A DNA stretch of 5,920 nt from Gammaproteobacteria bacterium (lineage in GTDB: Bacteria > Pseudomonadota > Gammaproteobacteria > Pseudomonadales > Porticoccaceae). Shown piece by piece: positions 1 to 5,722 of this stretch (the stretch's first letter is position 1; each line of letters begins with the position of its first letter). The notes beneath the pieces were generated by a model. That model ran no database searches and was not told where the DNA came from. It saw nothing but the letters and a program-made list of their open reading frames with translations. Location of the stretch: the NCBI GenBank assembly GCA_003646355.1, contig QNFO01000089.1, positions 1 through 5,920 on the forward strand, read 5' to 3'. The position numbers and the translations under genes were made by a program.

Positions 1-291
1 CCCGCAGTCTTGGTGTGGGGCATGTTTTCCGGTATATCGATTAGCCTGGGTCGTATGATGACTCATACCGAGGCACCAGAGGCCTATCGCTCGCGAGTGG
101 TATCAATTTACCAGTTGGCCTTTTTTGGTACAGCACCTATTGGTGCATGGATGACCGGGCAATTGATCAGTGCTCAGGGTGTGCTCGAAACCTTTGGTGG
201 CCTTGGGGCAACAACCCTGTTGGTTGCGTCCCTCGGTGTTTTTACTCAGCTCTGGCGATCACCGGGCGGAAAGCCAGTAGAGCCGCAGTAA
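1..291 (+). CDS. MFS transporter, C-terminal fragment (5' end outside window)
   Basis: This is the last 96 codons of an open frame that runs in from the left edge and ends at TAA 289-291. The visible protein starts in a hydrophobic helix (VWGMFSGISISLGRMM). It continues with a soluble loop carrying the pattern EAPEAYRSRVVSIYQ, which resembles the acidic/arginine loop before the last helix pair of MFS exporters. Two final transmembrane helices follow, roughly window residues 38-55 (GTAPIGAWMTGQLIS) and 63-82 (LGATTLLVASLGVF), then a short polar tail. The PIG-W-x-G-x-L helix resembles the EntS-like MFS_3 group of drug or siderophore exporters. The substrate cannot be told from this fragment. 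Its last 50 bp overlap the 3' end of the opposite-strand RNA methyltransferase gene. The inner-membrane MFS assignment is fairly sure; the subfamily is a guess. Confidence 0.75.
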   Translation, partial: PAVLVWGMFSGISISLGRMMTHTEAPEAYRSRVVSIYQLAFFGTAPIGAWMTGQLISAQGVLETFGGLGATTLLVASLGVFTQLWRSPGGKPVEPQ

Positions 292-1009
292 CCGCGACAT
301 TCAGGGATTCAACACCGTTGGCCATGGGGATATTCAGTTGCTCGGTGGCGAGCTGATTAACCTCTTTCGATACGCCATCAGTTTCATTACCGAGCACATA
401 AATGGTGCGAGGCTGAGCCTCGTGTTCGGCTAAATCCGTGCCTTTTGCTGCGTTCAATGTACAAATACTCGTGCCCTGTGCCGCGAATTCACTCAGTGCG
501 GCTGGCAGGCTATCGCAACGATAAATGGGACAGCGAAACAAGGTGCCGGCACTGGCTTTAATCACTAGAGGTGACAGTGGCGCACAACCTTTGCTGGGCA
601 ATAACAAACCATCGATGGGGCTGGCGCAAATGGAGCGAATCACCATGCCGAGGTTTTGTGGATTGGTAATACGATCTAGCGCGATGAGGCAGAGCTTCTC
701 AGGTCGTTGTTTGATTAAACTTTGGTAGTCGCCGTAGTTGGGGCATTGCAGATCCAGGGCGACGCCCTGATCTTGACGCTGATTGCGGGATATTCGCGAT
801 AGCTCCTTGCGACTGTGATGTTGTATCTCAATATCGCGGGCCTCAGCCAGAGCGATGATTTTCTTCATCGTGGCATCGCTGCGATTACTACTGGCCAGGT
901 GCAAACGATAGGCGGGGATTGATGTTTCCTGCAGGGCTTCCAATACTGTTTTACGACCGAAGACAGTGAGTAATTGTTTGAAAAATTGCTGGCGTTCGGC
1001 GTAGCTCAT
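242..1009 (-). CDS. SpoU/TrmH-family RNA 2'-O-methyltransferase (RlmB-like)
   Basis: This 255-aa protein should transfer a methyl group from S-adenosylmethionine to a ribose 2'-OH in rRNA or tRNA, in the cytoplasm. An N-terminal substrate-binding-like segment has FGRKTVLEAL (residues 17-26), as in RlmB-type enzymes. The C-terminal half carries all three SPOUT trefoil-knot motifs. Motif 1 is D112-RITNPQNLGMVIR-S126 (N116, N119, G121, R125). Motif 2 is VLGNETDGVS (205-214, with E209 and G212). Motif 3 is IPMANGVESLNVAV (227-240, with S235-L-N237). The length fits RlmB (about 245 aa). The ATG at 1007-1009 is the first possible start, because an in-frame TAA lies eight codons upstream. No good Shine-Dalgarno sequence precedes it. 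A promoter-like TATAAT lies about 38 bp upstream. The target nucleotide is not certain: Gm2251 of 23S rRNA is plausible by resemblance, but TrmH-type paralogues are common in gammaproteobacteria. The catalytic family is nearly certain. Confidence 0.92.
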   Translation of the reverse strand: MSYAERQQFFKQLLTVFGRKTVLEALQETSIPAYRLHLASSNRSDATMKKIIALAEARDIEIQHHSRKELSRISRNQRQDQGVALDLQCPNYGDYQSLIKQRPEKLCLIALDRITNPQNLGMVIRSICASPIDGLLLPSKGCAPLSPLVIKASAGTLFRCPIYRCDSLPAALSEFAAQGTSICTLNAAKGTDLAEHEAQPRTIYVLGNETDGVSKEVNQLATEQLNIPMANGVESLNVAVTAALLAFRPVIARAE

Positions 1010-1046
1010 GGTGGTGGGTTCACTGGCTGTAGGTTAATGAGCCGCT

Positions 1047-1075
1047 ATTATATCCTTTCAGCAAAGGACTTAAAG
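1047..1075 (-). promoter_or_regulatory. Probable sigma70 promoter of the RNA methyltransferase gene, with palindrome in spacer
   Basis: The minus strand has a perfect -10 hexamer TATAAT (plus-strand 1047-1052). A 17-bp spacer (1053-1069) and a weak -35 candidate CTTTAA (1070-1075) precede it. Transcription would start near 1040, giving a leader of about 30 nt. A perfect inverted repeat, TCCTTT-N4-AAAGGA (1053-1068), fills the spacer almost exactly. It could be an operator or chance. This is a pattern match by eye; the poor -35 suggests modest strength or activator dependence. Confidence 0.5.
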
Positions 1076-1099
1076 AATCAGAATTACTGGGTTCTACCG

Positions 1100-1115
1100 G
1101 CCGCGTAAACACGGC
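1100..1115 (-). other. Small GC-rich hairpin between the GGDEF-EAL and methyltransferase genes
   Basis: On the minus-strand transcript, GCCGTG and CGCGGC pair with one G-U wobble around a TTTA loop, about 21 nt past the stop codon of the GGDEF-EAL gene. No U-run follows, so it is not a classic intrinsic terminator. It may protect the mRNA 3' end or mark a Rho-dependent end. Function is uncertain. Confidence 0.3.
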
Positions 1116-1136
1116 ATATGGAAGGAGATATTTTAC

Positions 1137-3431
1137 TCAGTTTTCGCCAAGCGCTTTTTTTTGGGGGGAAAGAAGGAAGCTGAGAAGATCGGTTTTGCTC
1201 AGCGGCTTTGAATAGAAATAACCCTGGATCAAGTCACAGCCGAAAACCTGCAGAATCGCCAGTTGCGTTTGCTCTTCGACACCCTCAGCAATGGTCGTCA
1301 ATTTAAGGTCTTTGCCAATGCTGATAATACTGTGTACCAGGCGTTTGGCTTTTTCATCGGTCAATATTTCGTCAATAAAGCTTTTGTCGATTTTTAATTC
1401 ATGAATGGGCAGGTTGGCCAGTAAGCTAAGGGAAGAAAAGCCAGTGCCAAAGTCGTCGAGGGAAATTTCGACGCCGATATCGCTGAAGCGCTGCAGGACA
1501 AAAACGGCCAGTTTTAAATCTTCAATAAACATACTTTCTGTAACTTCGAGCATCAGCGTAAGGTCGTCGTTTGAGCAGCGTTTTATCTCGCCCTGAAAAA
1601 ACTCAAAGAAACCATCGGTGAGGAGTTGTTGCACCGAAACATTAATGGATAAACGCAGGGGCCCCATCTGCTGGCAGACCTCGTCGATTTCTGTAATGGC
1701 TCGAAAGGTAATAAATTGACCGAGTTCATTCATCAAACCGATACTTTCGGCAATAGGAATGAAGTCACTGGGTGGAACGTTGCCCAGTTCGTGGTTATGC
1801 CAGCGCACCAGGGCCTCGACACCAATCGTTTTGCCGGTGCTACTACTGATTTGGGGTTGGTAAACCATGGACAGCTCATCGCGCTCGATGGCACTGCGCA
1901 GCTCCCTTTCAATGGCGGTGTTGTAAGCGCTGCGTTGCTCCAGCTCTTCAGAAAAAAGAAAGGCTTCGTTGCGGTGTTTTTTGGCCTCATACATGGCGAT
2001 ATCGGCTTTGCTGAGTAGTACGCCGAGGTCGCTGCCGTTACTCGGTGCCCGCACTATACCAATGCTGGAGGTGACGGAAAATTCAGTGCTGTCAGCAGAA
2101 ATGGGCTGCATTAAGTCATTAATAAAATTGTTGGCAAGTTGTATGAGGTAGGCCTCGTCATTTTCTGGAATGAAAATAATAAATTCATCGCCGCCATGTC
2201 GGATGTTTAAGTCTTTAAATTGGGTTTCAATGCGTCGCGCGACCTCGACCAGTATTTTGTCGCCAGTCAGGTGTCCATAGTTATCGTTAATGATTTTAAA
2301 GTTATCGAGATCAATAAAAAAAAGCGCGAATTTTTCCTGGCAGGATTGCGACCAACTGTCAAAATGGCTGGCCAGATAATAGCGATTAGGTAAGCCGGTG
2401 AGTTGGTCGTGATTGGCCTGGAAAATCAGACGGTTTTGAGAGATCTTTTGCTCTCGATTGAACAACCTAAACAGCAGGAAGAGCAGTAGATTGAAGGTGA
2501 TTATCATTGTGGTTTGCCAGAGTAGTATCGGCAAATATTCGCTGTATAGGCTGGATCGTTCGACAGATGTCAGCGTGTAGTATCGGTAGTAGGGCTCATA
2601 GCGGATGGTAAATAAGGCATCCATACCGGGCTCGAATAGGGCGTTGACGGAAGTTAGTTGGCTCTCGCTGCGAAGTTGCTCGGGTGACACATTTGCCTGT
2701 ATTTGTAACTGGCGGATAAAGTAATCAACCATCGCTTCAGGTATCGGGATTAGATACTCTTTTGCAGCATTTTCACCCTTGTATTGTGGCCTTGAACTGT
2801 AGATAAAATGATAGTCTTCCCGAAACAGTTGCAAGATGGTGCCGCGCGTTAACTGGCTATTATTCCAGGCGTAACGGTTAATACTGTGCTCGATGGCGCT
2901 GGTGAAGACGGCGATGACTTTGTCGTTGCTACGTACTGCATAGTGTATGGCGATGATTTGCTTGTCGAGCGCGGGCACGAAGCGATTGCTGCCGATAACA
3001 GGCCTGTTTTGCGCGAGAGTTCTCTGAAAGTTGTATTCGGTAAGAGGGGATTTGAGCATTGCTTGCAGGCCGCCGGCAGTAGTGGCAATTGTATTGCTCG
3101 CTAGTATCAGCTTGCCCTCAGGGTCTCGAACCATGAAAGCGGTCACTTCGGGGTTGTTTTTAACGATCCTGTCAACCGTGGCTTTTAAGCGCTCAATATC
3201 ATGGACCAGGTCGAGTGATAGTAATTCTTCACTAAGGGTGTCAAAGAGGCTTTTTTGGTAATCGAGCATGGCTCGGGTTGACGTAAAGCTGACATCATTG
3301 AGGTAGCGTAGCTCGGTATCGGCATCTTGCTTGACCTTTTCCCATTGAAAAGCGCCAAGCACAATTAAGGCAATGATCGAACTGAAAGTGACGAATAAAT
3401 AGATTCGCCACAAATTACTAAGCACTTTCAT
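1137..3431 (-). CDS. Membrane-bound sensor GGDEF-EAL protein (c-di-GMP cyclase/phosphodiesterase)
   Basis: This 764-aa inner-membrane signalling protein makes and/or degrades cyclic di-GMP. TM1 is about residues 10-27 and TM2 about 302-323. They flank some 270 extracytoplasmic residues whose two strand-rich parts (for example VRDPEGKLILASN 101-113 and FREDYHFIYSS 203-213) suggest a double-Cache-like sensor. The GGDEF domain runs about 335-495, with HDQLTGLPNR 341-350, IDLDNFK 373-379 (metal ligand D374), N382/D383 and an intact GGDEF at 413-417. The I-site position four residues before R411 reads QFKD (404-407) instead of RxxD. The EAL domain runs about 505-757 with every catalytic residue expected from RocR: E539 (EAL), N597, E629, E632, D659/D660 (DDFGTG), K680, E716 and Q736. 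They keep a constant offset of 364 from RocR numbering as I remember it. No PAS domain separates TM2 from GGDEF. The start keeps TM1; the ribosome-binding site is weak. Which activity dominates in vivo cannot be told. Confidence 0.95.
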   Translation of the reverse strand: MKVLSNLWRIYLFVTFSSIIALIVLGAFQWEKVKQDADTELRYLNDVSFTSTRAMLDYQKSLFDTLSEELLSLDLVHDIERLKATVDRIVKNNPEVTAFMVRDPEGKLILASNTIATTAGGLQAMLKSPLTEYNFQRTLAQNRPVIGSNRFVPALDKQIIAIHYAVRSNDKVIAVFTSAIEHSINRYAWNNSQLTRGTILQLFREDYHFIYSSRPQYKGENAAKEYLIPIPEAMVDYFIRQLQIQANVSPEQLRSESQLTSVNALFEPGMDALFTIRYEPYYRYYTLTSVERSSLYSEYLPILLWQTTMIITFNLLLFLLFRLFNREQKISQNRLIFQANHDQLTGLPNRYYLASHFDSWSQSCQEKFALFFIDLDNFKIINDNYGHLTGDKILVEVARRIETQFKDLNIRHGGDEFIIFIPENDEAYLIQLANNFINDLMQPISADSTEFSVTSSIGIVRAPSNGSDLGVLLSKADIAMYEAKKHRNEAFLFSEELEQRSAYNTAIERELRSAIERDELSMVYQPQISSSTGKTIGVEALVRWHNHELGNVPPSDFIPIAESIGLMNELGQFITFRAITEIDEVCQQMGPLRLSINVSVQQLLTDGFFEFFQGEIKRCSNDDLTLMLEVTESMFIEDLKLAVFVLQRFSDIGVEISLDDFGTGFSSLSLLANLPIHELKIDKSFIDEILTDEKAKRLVHSIISIGKDLKLTTIAEGVEEQTQLAILQVFGCDLIQGYFYSKPLSKTDLLSFLLSPQKKALGEN

Positions 3432-3468
3432 CCGTGAGCACTCGAAACTAAGAAGTTATCTACAATTT

Positions 3469-3496
3469 ATCATAGGAGCCACAGCTTATATGTCAA
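3469..3496 (-). promoter_or_regulatory. Strong sigma70-type promoter of the GGDEF-EAL gene
   Basis: The minus strand reads TTGACA (plus-strand 3491-3496), a 16-bp spacer, then TATGAT (3469-3474). The -35 is a perfect consensus match and the -10 matches five of six. Transcription would start near 3462 and give a leader of about 30 nt before the ATG at 3429-3431. It sits in the 124-bp gap after the rhodanese stop, so the GGDEF-EAL gene is probably its own transcription unit. Confidence 0.7.
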
Positions 3497-3555
3497 CTGA
3501 AATATGGCGGGGTAGTGATGGCCTGTCTGAGTGTTTTTGATTAATTAGAGTGTGC

Positions 3556-3948
3556 CTATTTGCTGACCACAGTCTCCGTAGCAAGGCTTGCCTTTGTCCA
3601 GGCCTCAAAACCGCCATCGACGTGGCAGATGGGGCTTAACCCCATGTTTTGCAAGGCTAAGGTGGCGAGAGCAGATCGATGACTTTTTGCACAATAAAGA
3701 ACAAAACTTTTGCCCGATGAAAAAATATCCCGGTGGTATTCGCTCTCCGGATCGACCCAGAACTCGAGCATGCCACGGGGTGCGTGCAGAGCGCCGGGTA
3801 TTTTGCCGCCACGGTAAAGCTCGCGAATATCACGGATATCGACGAAGACCGTGTTCTCATCATCAAGTCGCTCAGCGGCTTGTTCAAGACTGATTGTTTC
3901 AATTTCTTTGAGGGCATTTTCGACGAGTTGTTTGGCGCTGATTTTCAT
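3556..3948 (-). CDS. Single-domain rhodanese-like sulfurtransferase
   Basis: This 130-aa protein has no signal peptide, so it is probably cytoplasmic. A helical N-terminus (1-28) leads into the rhodanese fold: VFVDIRDIRELYRGGKIPGALHAPRG (34-59, interrupted by no gap) holds the usual D37, R39, E43 and IPGA residues. An insert, MLEFWVDPESEYH (60-72), is typical of a bacterial subgroup. The catalytic cysteine is C86 in the strand FVLYC. A C-terminal VDGGFEAW motif (110-117) follows. C86 should carry a persulfide and pass sulfur from thiosulfate or another donor to an acceptor. The six-residue active loop is CAKSHR (86-91), with K88 and S89 where relatives usually have small or glycine residues (for example C-x-x-G-x-R), so substrate preference may differ. 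The start has a good ribosome-binding site, AAGGAA (3955-3960), 6 nt upstream of ATG. The gene diverges from tas. Physiological substrate is unknown. Confidence 0.9.
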   Translation of the reverse strand: MKISAKQLVENALKEIETISLEQAAERLDDENTVFVDIRDIRELYRGGKIPGALHAPRGMLEFWVDPESEYHRDIFSSGKSFVLYCAKSHRSALATLALQNMGLSPICHVDGGFEAWTKASLATETVVSK

Positions 3949-4030
3949 GGGTTATTCCTTAATTTATTGTTATTGCGAATTACTGGTGTTTGATACTACC
4001 CGATAGAGGTGCTGGCTTTGTAGTGTTTTA

Positions 4031-4079
4031 TCTAACTCGATAGGTTTAAATAGCTACTCTAACTAATAACAAAATAGCT
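4031..4079 (+). repeat. Imperfect tandem repeat in the divergent rhodanese/tas regulatory region
   Basis: Two copies of a roughly 22-25 bp unit lie side by side. Copy 1 (4031-4055) begins TCTAACT and ends AAATAGCT. Copy 2 (4058-4079) begins and ends with the same two words but has a middle 3 bp shorter. The pair sits 35-80 bp upstream of the tas start, inside the 165-bp region between divergent genes, where promoters and operators are expected. It could be a pair of regulator half-sites or a simple duplication. I found no convincing -35/-10 pair here on either strand. Confidence 0.5.
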
Positions 4080-4113
4080 CAAGCTAAAGGCTTGGCCGCA
4101 GGGAATAATCACT

Positions 4114-5160
4114 ATGGAATATCGTACGTTGGGTCGCACCGATCTTAAGGTCAGTGCCATATGTTTGGGTACCATGACCTGGGGGCAGCAAAATACGCTG
4201 GACGAGGCCCTCGAACAAATGGACTTTGCTCTTACCGAAGGTGTTAATTTTTTCGATACCGCAGAAATGTACCCGGTGCCACCACGGCCTGAAACCCAGG
4301 GTCGCACCGAAGAGTACGTCGGTGAATGGTTTGCTCGCCGGGGCAAGCGAAGTGATGTTGTGCTGGCGACCAAGGTGTCGGGCCGCTCTGAAGCAACCGG
4401 CGACTGGAAGCACCTGCGCGGTGGGCCGCGCTTAAATCGTGAGCATATCCACCAGGCAGTGCGTGACTCCCTTAAGCGTTTACAGACCGATTATATCGAC
4501 CTCTACCAGGTGCACTGGCCGGAGCGCACCACCAATTTTTTCGGTCAACTGGGCTATCGTCACAAAGAGCAGCCTGATTTAGCCTCTATTGAGGAAACGC
4601 TCACGGCCCTGTCGGAGTTGGTTAAAGAGGGCCTGGTGCGCCACATTGGGCTGTCGAACGAAACCCCCTGGGGTGTGATGGAATATTTGCGTCACGCTCG
4701 TGAAGATGATCTCCAGCGCATCGTCAGTATTCAAAACCCCTACAATTTACTTAATCGCAGTTTTGAAGTGGGTCTTGCCGAAATGGCAATTCGTGAAGAT
4801 GTCGGCCTGTTGGCCTACTCGCCGCTGGCGATGGCCATGTTGTCGGGTAAGTATATGAACGGTCAGCGCCCTGAAGGTGCGCGCTTAACTCTCTTCGATC
4901 GTTTCCAACGCTATTCCAGTCCCCAGGCTGTTGCGGCTTCAGAGGCTTATGTGACACTGGCACGCGAGCATGATTTAGATCCATCGACCATGGCACTGGC
5001 TTATGTGAACAGCAGGGAGTTCGTCACCAGCAATATTATTGGCGCCACCAATCTTGAACAGTTAAAGACGAATATTGCCAGTATTGACTGTGTTTTATCG
5101 AAGGAAGTAAAGCAGGGCATAGAGGTGCTACACCAGCGTTATTCAAACCCCGCGCCTTAA
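4114..5160 (+). CDS. tas: Tas-like NADP(H)-dependent aldo/keto reductase
   Basis: This 348-aa cytoplasmic oxidoreductase closely resembles E. coli Tas (346 aa) over its whole length. Shared stretches include AEMYPVPPRPETQG (50-63), DSLKRLQTDY (118-127), DLYQVHWP (129-136) and LLNRSFEVGLAE (212-223). The (beta/alpha)8 barrel carries the full aldo/keto reductase tetrad: D48, Y53 (proton donor), K87 and H134. Cofactor contacts are expected from S181-N182 and the C-terminal IIGATNLEQLKTN segment (308-320), as in NADPH-binding members. The natural substrate of Tas is not settled; in E. coli it was named for suppressing tyrosine auxotrophy under starvation. The start is supported by AGGGAA (4100-4105), 8 nt upstream, and by alignment with the Tas N-terminus. 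It is monocistronic as far as visible: divergent from the rhodanese and convergent with the thioesterase. Family assignment is nearly certain, the physiological role is not. Confidence 0.95.
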   Translation: MEYRTLGRTDLKVSAICLGTMTWGQQNTLDEALEQMDFALTEGVNFFDTAEMYPVPPRPETQGRTEEYVGEWFARRGKRSDVVLATKVSGRSEATGDWKHLRGGPRLNREHIHQAVRDSLKRLQTDYIDLYQVHWPERTTNFFGQLGYRHKEQPDLASIEETLTALSELVKEGLVRHIGLSNETPWGVMEYLRHAREDDLQRIVSIQNPYNLLNRSFEVGLAEMAIREDVGLLAYSPLAMAMLSGKYMNGQRPEGARLTLFDRFQRYSSPQAVAASEAYVTLAREHDLDPSTMALAYVNSREFVTSNIIGATNLEQLKTNIASIDCVLSKEVKQGIEVLHQRYSNPAP

Positions 5161-5164
5161 TGTC

Positions 5165-5212
5165 GGTGTATTAAAAATTCAAGCTGGTGGGGCGAGTTGC
5201 TTTTAATACCCC
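5165..5212. other. Inverted repeat between convergent tas and thioesterase genes
   Basis: The arms GG-T-GTATTAAAA (5165-5176) and TTTTAATAC-C-CC (5201-5212) form a 12-position stem with one mismatch and a 24-nt loop. It starts 4 bp after the tas stop codon. It lies in a 104-bp AT-rich stretch between two converging genes, where a bidirectional terminator is expected. The stem is AT-rich and lacks a clean U-run directly after it, so terminator function is only inferred. A second weak 4-bp hairpin (CCGT 5233-5236 with ACGG 5247-5250) lies nearer the thioesterase gene. Confidence 0.4.
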
Positions 5213-5264
5213 GTATTTAAAAATTAAGTGCCCCGTTTTTATTTTTACGGCTTTATTTAAGGAC

Positions 5265-5687
5265 TTATTGATCTTTAACCATCATCGTCAATCTTGATAT
5301 ACACACGGTTTTTCCGTCTTCATTACGAATCATAATTTCCCACACATGGGTTGAGCGACCCAGGTGCATGGGCTTCGCGGTGCCGTAAACAAAGCCTTCG
5401 GAGACTGAGCGAATATGGTTGGCATTAATTTCCAGGCCGACGCAATATTGCTTTTCCATATCGATACACAATGACGACGCGTGGCTACCGACAGTTTCGG
5501 CGAGCAGGCAGGAGGCACCACCGTGAAGGATGCCGTAGGGCTGACGAGTGCGCTCATCGACGGGCATGCGGGCGGTAATAAAATCATCGCCAAAGTCGGT
5601 GTACTCAATGCCCGAGTTAGTGGCGGCTCCATCGGGAAAATCATTGTTGAGTACATCGAGAGACAGGGTTTTTTTCCAGATTGTCAT
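5265..5687 (-). CDS. ydiI: Hot-dog acyl-CoA thioesterase, YdiI/MenI type
   Basis: This 140-aa single hot-dog domain protein hydrolyses acyl- or aroyl-CoA thioesters. It matches E. coli YdiI (136 aa; also called MenI, 1,4-dihydroxy-2-naphthoyl-CoA thioesterase) from end to end. Shared features are the IWKK-LSLDVLN start, MPVDERTRQPYGILHGG (41-57), AETVGS (63-68), EINANHIRSVSEG (86-98) and PMHLGRSTHVWEI (106-118). Predicted active-site residues are Q49, H55-G56, the catalytic E64 and S68. The protein is expected to form a tetramer in the cytoplasm. No menaquinone gene is visible nearby, so general CoA-thioester clearance is as likely as a menaquinone step. The ATG has AAGG (5697-5700) 9 nt upstream and begins at the same place as YdiI. 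It follows the probable batD stop by 35 bp on the same strand, so co-transcription is plausible. Confidence 0.93.
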   Translation of the reverse strand: MTIWKKTLSLDVLNNDFPDGAATNSGIEYTDFGDDFITARMPVDERTRQPYGILHGGASCLLAETVGSHASSLCIDMEKQYCVGLEINANHIRSVSEGFVYGTAKPMHLGRSTHVWEIMIRNEDGKTVCISRLTMMVKDQ

Positions 5688-5722
5688 TTTACGTTGCCTT
5701 ATTTTTATCTTTTGATTTCAGC

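Noticed and set aside
1119..1134. Plus-strand GGAAGGAGATATTTT, resembling a strong phage-type ribosome-binding site
   Set aside because: No start codon lies at a suitable distance downstream on the plus strand, and the region beyond is the antisense of the EAL domain gene. It is the complement of the short 3' untranslated region of that gene.
1716..2018. A 100-codon plus-strand frame inside the GGDEF-EAL gene
   Set aside because: It is antisense to conserved EAL motifs (EALVRW, YQPQ) that fix the real reading frame on the minus strand.
3541..3584. Possible terminator after the rhodanese gene
   Set aside because: The repeated ACACTC words here are direct, not inverted, and no stem followed by a U-run could be found.
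3588..3893. A 101-codon plus-strand open frame opposite the rhodanese gene
   Set aside because: Its arginine- and cysteine-rich composition is typical of an antisense shadow, and the opposite strand encodes a clear rhodanese.
4018..4046. Possible tas promoter TTGTAG-N17-TAGGTT
   Set aside because: The -10 candidate matches only three of six consensus bases, so the pair is no better than chance in an AT-rich region.
4059..4413. Two open frames of 104 and 109 codons on the minus strand across the 5' end of tas
   Set aside because: They are antisense shadows of the well-conserved tas coding sequence, with no recognisable protein pattern and no ribosome-binding site of note.
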